Origin: an uncultured Alphaproteobacteria bacterium
Lineage (GTDB): Bacteria > Pseudomonadota > Alphaproteobacteria > HIMB59 > GCA-002718135
Length of the DNA: 64,000 bases
Assembly (NCBI GenBank): GCA_902614395.1
Contig: CACMKW010000005.1
Coordinates: 1 to 64,000, forward strand
Direction: 5' to 3'
The notes beneath the pieces are model-generated. The model ran no database searches. It worked only from the letters and a program-made list of their open reading frames with translations, and was not told where the DNA came from. The position numbers and the translations under genes were made by a program. Below, piece after piece: positions 60,835-64,000 of this stretch; position 1 is the first letter of the stretch, and each line of letters begins with the position of its first letter.

Positions 60835-61725
60835 TTGTTAAATAAAAATCAATTTGCAATTCTTCTAATAATTATATCAATAATTTTTGGAACATTAATG
60901 GGAACTTTTATTAAACTAGCTCAAGAAGAATTAAACGTATTTACCACTGGTTTTTTAAGATTTTTTTTTGGTTTTTTAATTATAATACCATACATTCTTA
61001 AAACTAAGTTTAAGGTTTTCAATACTTCAAACTTAAAAATACATATCTTAAGATCAGCATTAAATTTACCTGCTATGCTTTTGGGATTTGCAGCATTAGC
61101 TATTCTGCCTTTAGAAAAAATAACAGCTATACATTTTGTAGTACCTTTATTGGTTACAATTCTTGCAGTAATATTTTTAAAAGAAAAAATATATTTATAT
61201 AGATCTTTAGCATTAATAATTGGATTTTTAGGTGTTTTAATCATTTTAAGACCAGGTATCGTAGATATTTCTATTGGCATATATATGGCGCTAACGTCTT
61301 CATTAATATGGTCTGTAGTAATTATTTTAACAAAAAAGGTATCTAAGGATGACAGTGCTATAACAATATTATCACACCAATATTTTTACATGAGCTTATT
61401 TTCATTGCCATTAGTTATTTATTTTTGGGATCAGCCAAATTTAAAAACTATCATTTTCATTTTATGTGCAGCAATGTCTGGTACAATCTTGCATATAGCT
61501 TTAAATCATGCCTATAAATTAGTAGATGTCTCAATGACTCAACCTTATTCATTTTTAGGTTTAGTTTTGTCTTCAGTCATCGGTTATTTTGTTTTTAGTG
61601 ATAAACCAGATTTATATACCTGGTTAGGTGCATCGGTTATATTTTGCAGTATTATCTTAATTTCTTATAGAGAACTTCAATTAAATAAAGAAATTACAAG
61701 AAAGAGATTAGATATTAATTCATAA
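60835..61725 (+). CDS. EamA/DMT family transporter
   Basis: Multi-TM; LKEKIYLYRSLALIIGFLGVLIILRPG. Confidence 0.87.
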   Translation: MLNKNQFAILLIIISIIFGTLMGTFIKLAQEELNVFTTGFLRFFFGFLIIIPYILKTKFKVFNTSNLKIHILRSALNLPAMLLGFAALAILPLEKITAIHFVVPLLVTILAVIFLKEKIYLYRSLALIIGFLGVLIILRPGIVDISIGIYMALTSSLIWSVVIILTKKVSKDDSAITILSHQYFYMSLFSLPLVIYFWDQPNLKTIIFILCAAMSGTILHIALNHAYKLVDVSMTQPYSFLGLVLSSVIGYFVFSDKPDLYTWLGASVIFCSIILISYRELQLNKEITRKRLDINS

Positions 61726-61767
61726 TATAAATATTTAACATAAATAAATTACATGTATTATTAATTT

Positions 61768-63015
61768 GTGCAAAATAATTATTTTTATAAATGGATAGAT
61801 AGTAAAAAAGATGATGAGATAAATAGTTTTAAAGAATGTATTGATTCATATATTTATTTTAAAAAAGATGCTTTTCACAAAACAAAAAAATTAATTGTAA
61901 AAAATCCAGAATTTAATGCTCCAAAATTATTAAAAATAGTTTTATTGCTTTTCTCTAGAGATATACAAAAAATTTCATTAGCTAGTGAAACTTTAAAATC
62001 AATTTCTACCGATAAAGTGAATAATTATTTTCACCAATATTTAGAGATAGTAAATCTCTGGATTAAAAATGATTTAAAAAACTTATTAAAAAAATTAGAA
62101 TTAATTATAAAAGATAATCCCAAAGATATTTTTGCAATCAGATTATTTCATTTTAATAATATTTTCTTAGGTATTGATGGTAAATTTTTAGATAAACACG
62201 AAGAAATACTCAGTAAGTGGTCAAAAAATGATCAACATTACAATTTACTGCTAGGAATGACTAGTTATGCTTATGAAGAAAATAATTTAATCGATAAAGC
62301 TAAATTTCTAGCCTTAAATTCACTTGAAAAATCAACTAATGATTTATGGAGTTGGCACGCTCTTTTACATGTACATGATAATGAAAATAACAACTCAATT
62401 AATACAAATGATAAATTTAATAAGATTGATTGGTCAATTTATGGGCCAATTAAAAGACATATATGGTGGCATCAATCATTAATATTATTTTATAATCAAG
62501 AATATGAGGAAAGCTTAAAATTATTTGATAAATATTTCTCGTCTTCAGAAATTTTTTATTTAGATTTTTGCAATGCTTGTTCTTTTTTATTAAGACTCCA
62601 TTACAAGAGGATAGATGTTAAAGACAGAATGGATAAATTAAAAGATTATGCTGAATATTTTAAAAATCAACACATACTTCCTTTTATAGATTATCATCTT
62701 ATTTTTTATTATTCATACTATAATGATCTAGATTATTTTCTGCAACTTGAAGAAAGAATGGAAAAAAAATATTTAGAAAATTCTTTTAAAGAAAATTATA
62801 TTAATTTCTTAAAACCAATTATTCTTAGTATGAAAAAAAATGAACTATTAGATAAAAATATAATTAAATCACAATTTAAATATCTTGGGGGTAGTTTTGC
62901 TCAAAGAGAACTTATTTTTTTAAGTTTAATCCAAAATACAAAATATGAAAAAAATAAACTTAATTTAATATCAGAATATTATAATTATAAATCAGTTTCA
63001 AAATTATATGTATAA
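61768..63015 (+). CDS. TPR-like helical repeat protein
   Basis: Helical repeat pattern; LDKHEEILSKWSKNDQHYNLLLGMTSYAYEENNLIDKAKFLALNSLEKS. Confidence 0.65.
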   Translation: MQNNYFYKWIDSKKDDEINSFKECIDSYIYFKKDAFHKTKKLIVKNPEFNAPKLLKIVLLLFSRDIQKISLASETLKSISTDKVNNYFHQYLEIVNLWIKNDLKNLLKKLELIIKDNPKDIFAIRLFHFNNIFLGIDGKFLDKHEEILSKWSKNDQHYNLLLGMTSYAYEENNLIDKAKFLALNSLEKSTNDLWSWHALLHVHDNENNNSINTNDKFNKIDWSIYGPIKRHIWWHQSLILFYNQEYEESLKLFDKYFSSSEIFYLDFCNACSFLLRLHYKRIDVKDRMDKLKDYAEYFKNQHILPFIDYHLIFYYSYYNDLDYFLQLEERMEKKYLENSFKENYINFLKPIILSMKKNELLDKNIIKSQFKYLGGSFAQRELIFLSLIQNTKYEKNKLNLISEYYNYKSVSKLYV

Positions 63016-64000
63016 CTCTAAATTATTAGAAGAAAAATTTATAAAAAAATCAAATAATAATTTTACTTTATTAAAAGATAATCTTTTTTTTCGAAATATA
63101 ACTTTTCAAAATTTTCAAATATTAAAATTGATATCATTCTTGGTAAGAGACAAAAATTGGAATAACTATGATCCTAAAATTATAAATTATGAAGAGAATT
63201 TTGATACATCCTTGGAATATATATTCGATTTAGAATATGGTATAAAAGAAATTCTTAAAACAAGAAATACTATATTATTTTCTGAAAATTCTATAACTTT
63301 GTCTTCTGAAGGAGAATTTTTAACTGATTTTTGGACTAATAGAATAGGTTTTAATTTATTAATTCCATTACAAAATCATGTTGGTTCAAACATCATTGTT
63401 ACAAGAGAGACTAATGTAAAAGAGGAAAAAAAATTTCCAGAATTTATAAAACCTGACCAACCATTTTTTAAATTTAAAAACCTTGCTTATACTTTAGATG
63501 ATAGTTTGTTGGTTAATATTAATTTTGAAGGTATTTTATTTGAAATGGAGGATCAAAGAAACTGGGGTGATGCTTCTTACAAAATATATAGTGGCTCTTT
63601 ATTAGATCCTTTTCCATACGTTGAAAAGAAGGGGGGTAATTTCTCTCAAACCGTTAAAATAGATGTGGAAAATAAAAAACAAAGATCATTTCCATCTAAG
63701 AATATCATAAAAATTGATGATACTGTCTCTTATAAATTTCCTAAAATTGGTATAAAAATTGATTCTCCAATACTTCCAGATGATAATTTAATAGATAATT
63801 TTGATTATTATTACTATCTTATTGATTTTACTGAAGATTTTAAAAGTGTAGCTTCAAAATCTTTAAACAAGGTGTTTCTTGTAGCCTTGGTTGACCATAT
63901 TAATGATCCTGAAAAAGAGTTAACTAAGATTCATAATTTTATAACTGAAAATACTATTAACTTAGATAAAATTTTAATTTGTCCAAAAATATATTTGAAT
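63008..64000 (+). CDS. 3'-truncated conserved protein, possibly D-apionate lactonase-like
   Basis: Open frame from ATG 63008 to window end; motif FEMEDQRNWGDASYKIYSGSLLDPFPY; not in ORF track. Confidence 0.5.
   Translation, partial: MYNSKLLEEKFIKKSNNNFTLLKDNLFFRNITFQNFQILKLISFLVRDKNWNNYDPKIINYEENFDTSLEYIFDLEYGIKEILKTRNTILFSENSITLSSEGEFLTDFWTNRIGFNLLIPLQNHVGSNIIVTRETNVKEEKKFPEFIKPDQPFFKFKNLAYTLDDSLLVNINFEGILFEMEDQRNWGDASYKIYSGSLLDPFPYVEKKGGNFSQTVKIDVENKKQRSFPSKNIIKIDDTVSYKFPKIGIKIDSPILPDDNLIDNFDYYYYLIDFTEDFKSVASKSLNKVFLVALVDHINDPEKELTKIHNFITENTINLDKILICPKIYLN

Overview
AT-rich, gene-dense chromosomal window that looks like a streamlined marine alphaproteobacterium (inferred from gene content and order; taxon not proven). 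Nearly all of it is coding. Core blocks: mcl-mtkA-mtkB (malyl-CoA lyase and malate-CoA ligase); yajC-secD-secF, sodB, uvrA, ssb, gyrA, coaD, tRNA-Lys; recG/sdhE/mfd; mltB-rlpA-dac-tmk-holB-metG-tatD-MBL. Accessory material includes six DMT/EamA-type transporters, several oxygenase/hydrolase genes and a sulfatase. I saw no rRNA, CRISPR array, prophage or transposase. The best candidate for an undescribed system is the ~6 kb locus at about 7.0-12.9 kb. It combines a creatininase-family amidohydrolase, a zinc-type dehydrogenase-like protein, a PTPS/QueD-fold protein lacking canonical catalytic and metal residues, a glycosyltransferase, a methyltransferase, a RibD-C reductase and a RibA-like GTP cyclohydrolase II with a non-DHBPS N-terminal domain. 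Together these suggest a GTP-derived, glycosylated/methylated pterin- or pyrimidine-type product. A second unexplained signal is a repeated, inverted TGTGRCACTWAT-like motif pair found in two divergent intergenic regions (57.5 kb and 60.7 kb). Other observations: an FKBP-rhodanese fusion with a Cys-less rhodanese loop, SelO lacking the activation-loop Cys, and SdhE with an altered RGxxE motif. All calls come from reading translations; no searches were run.
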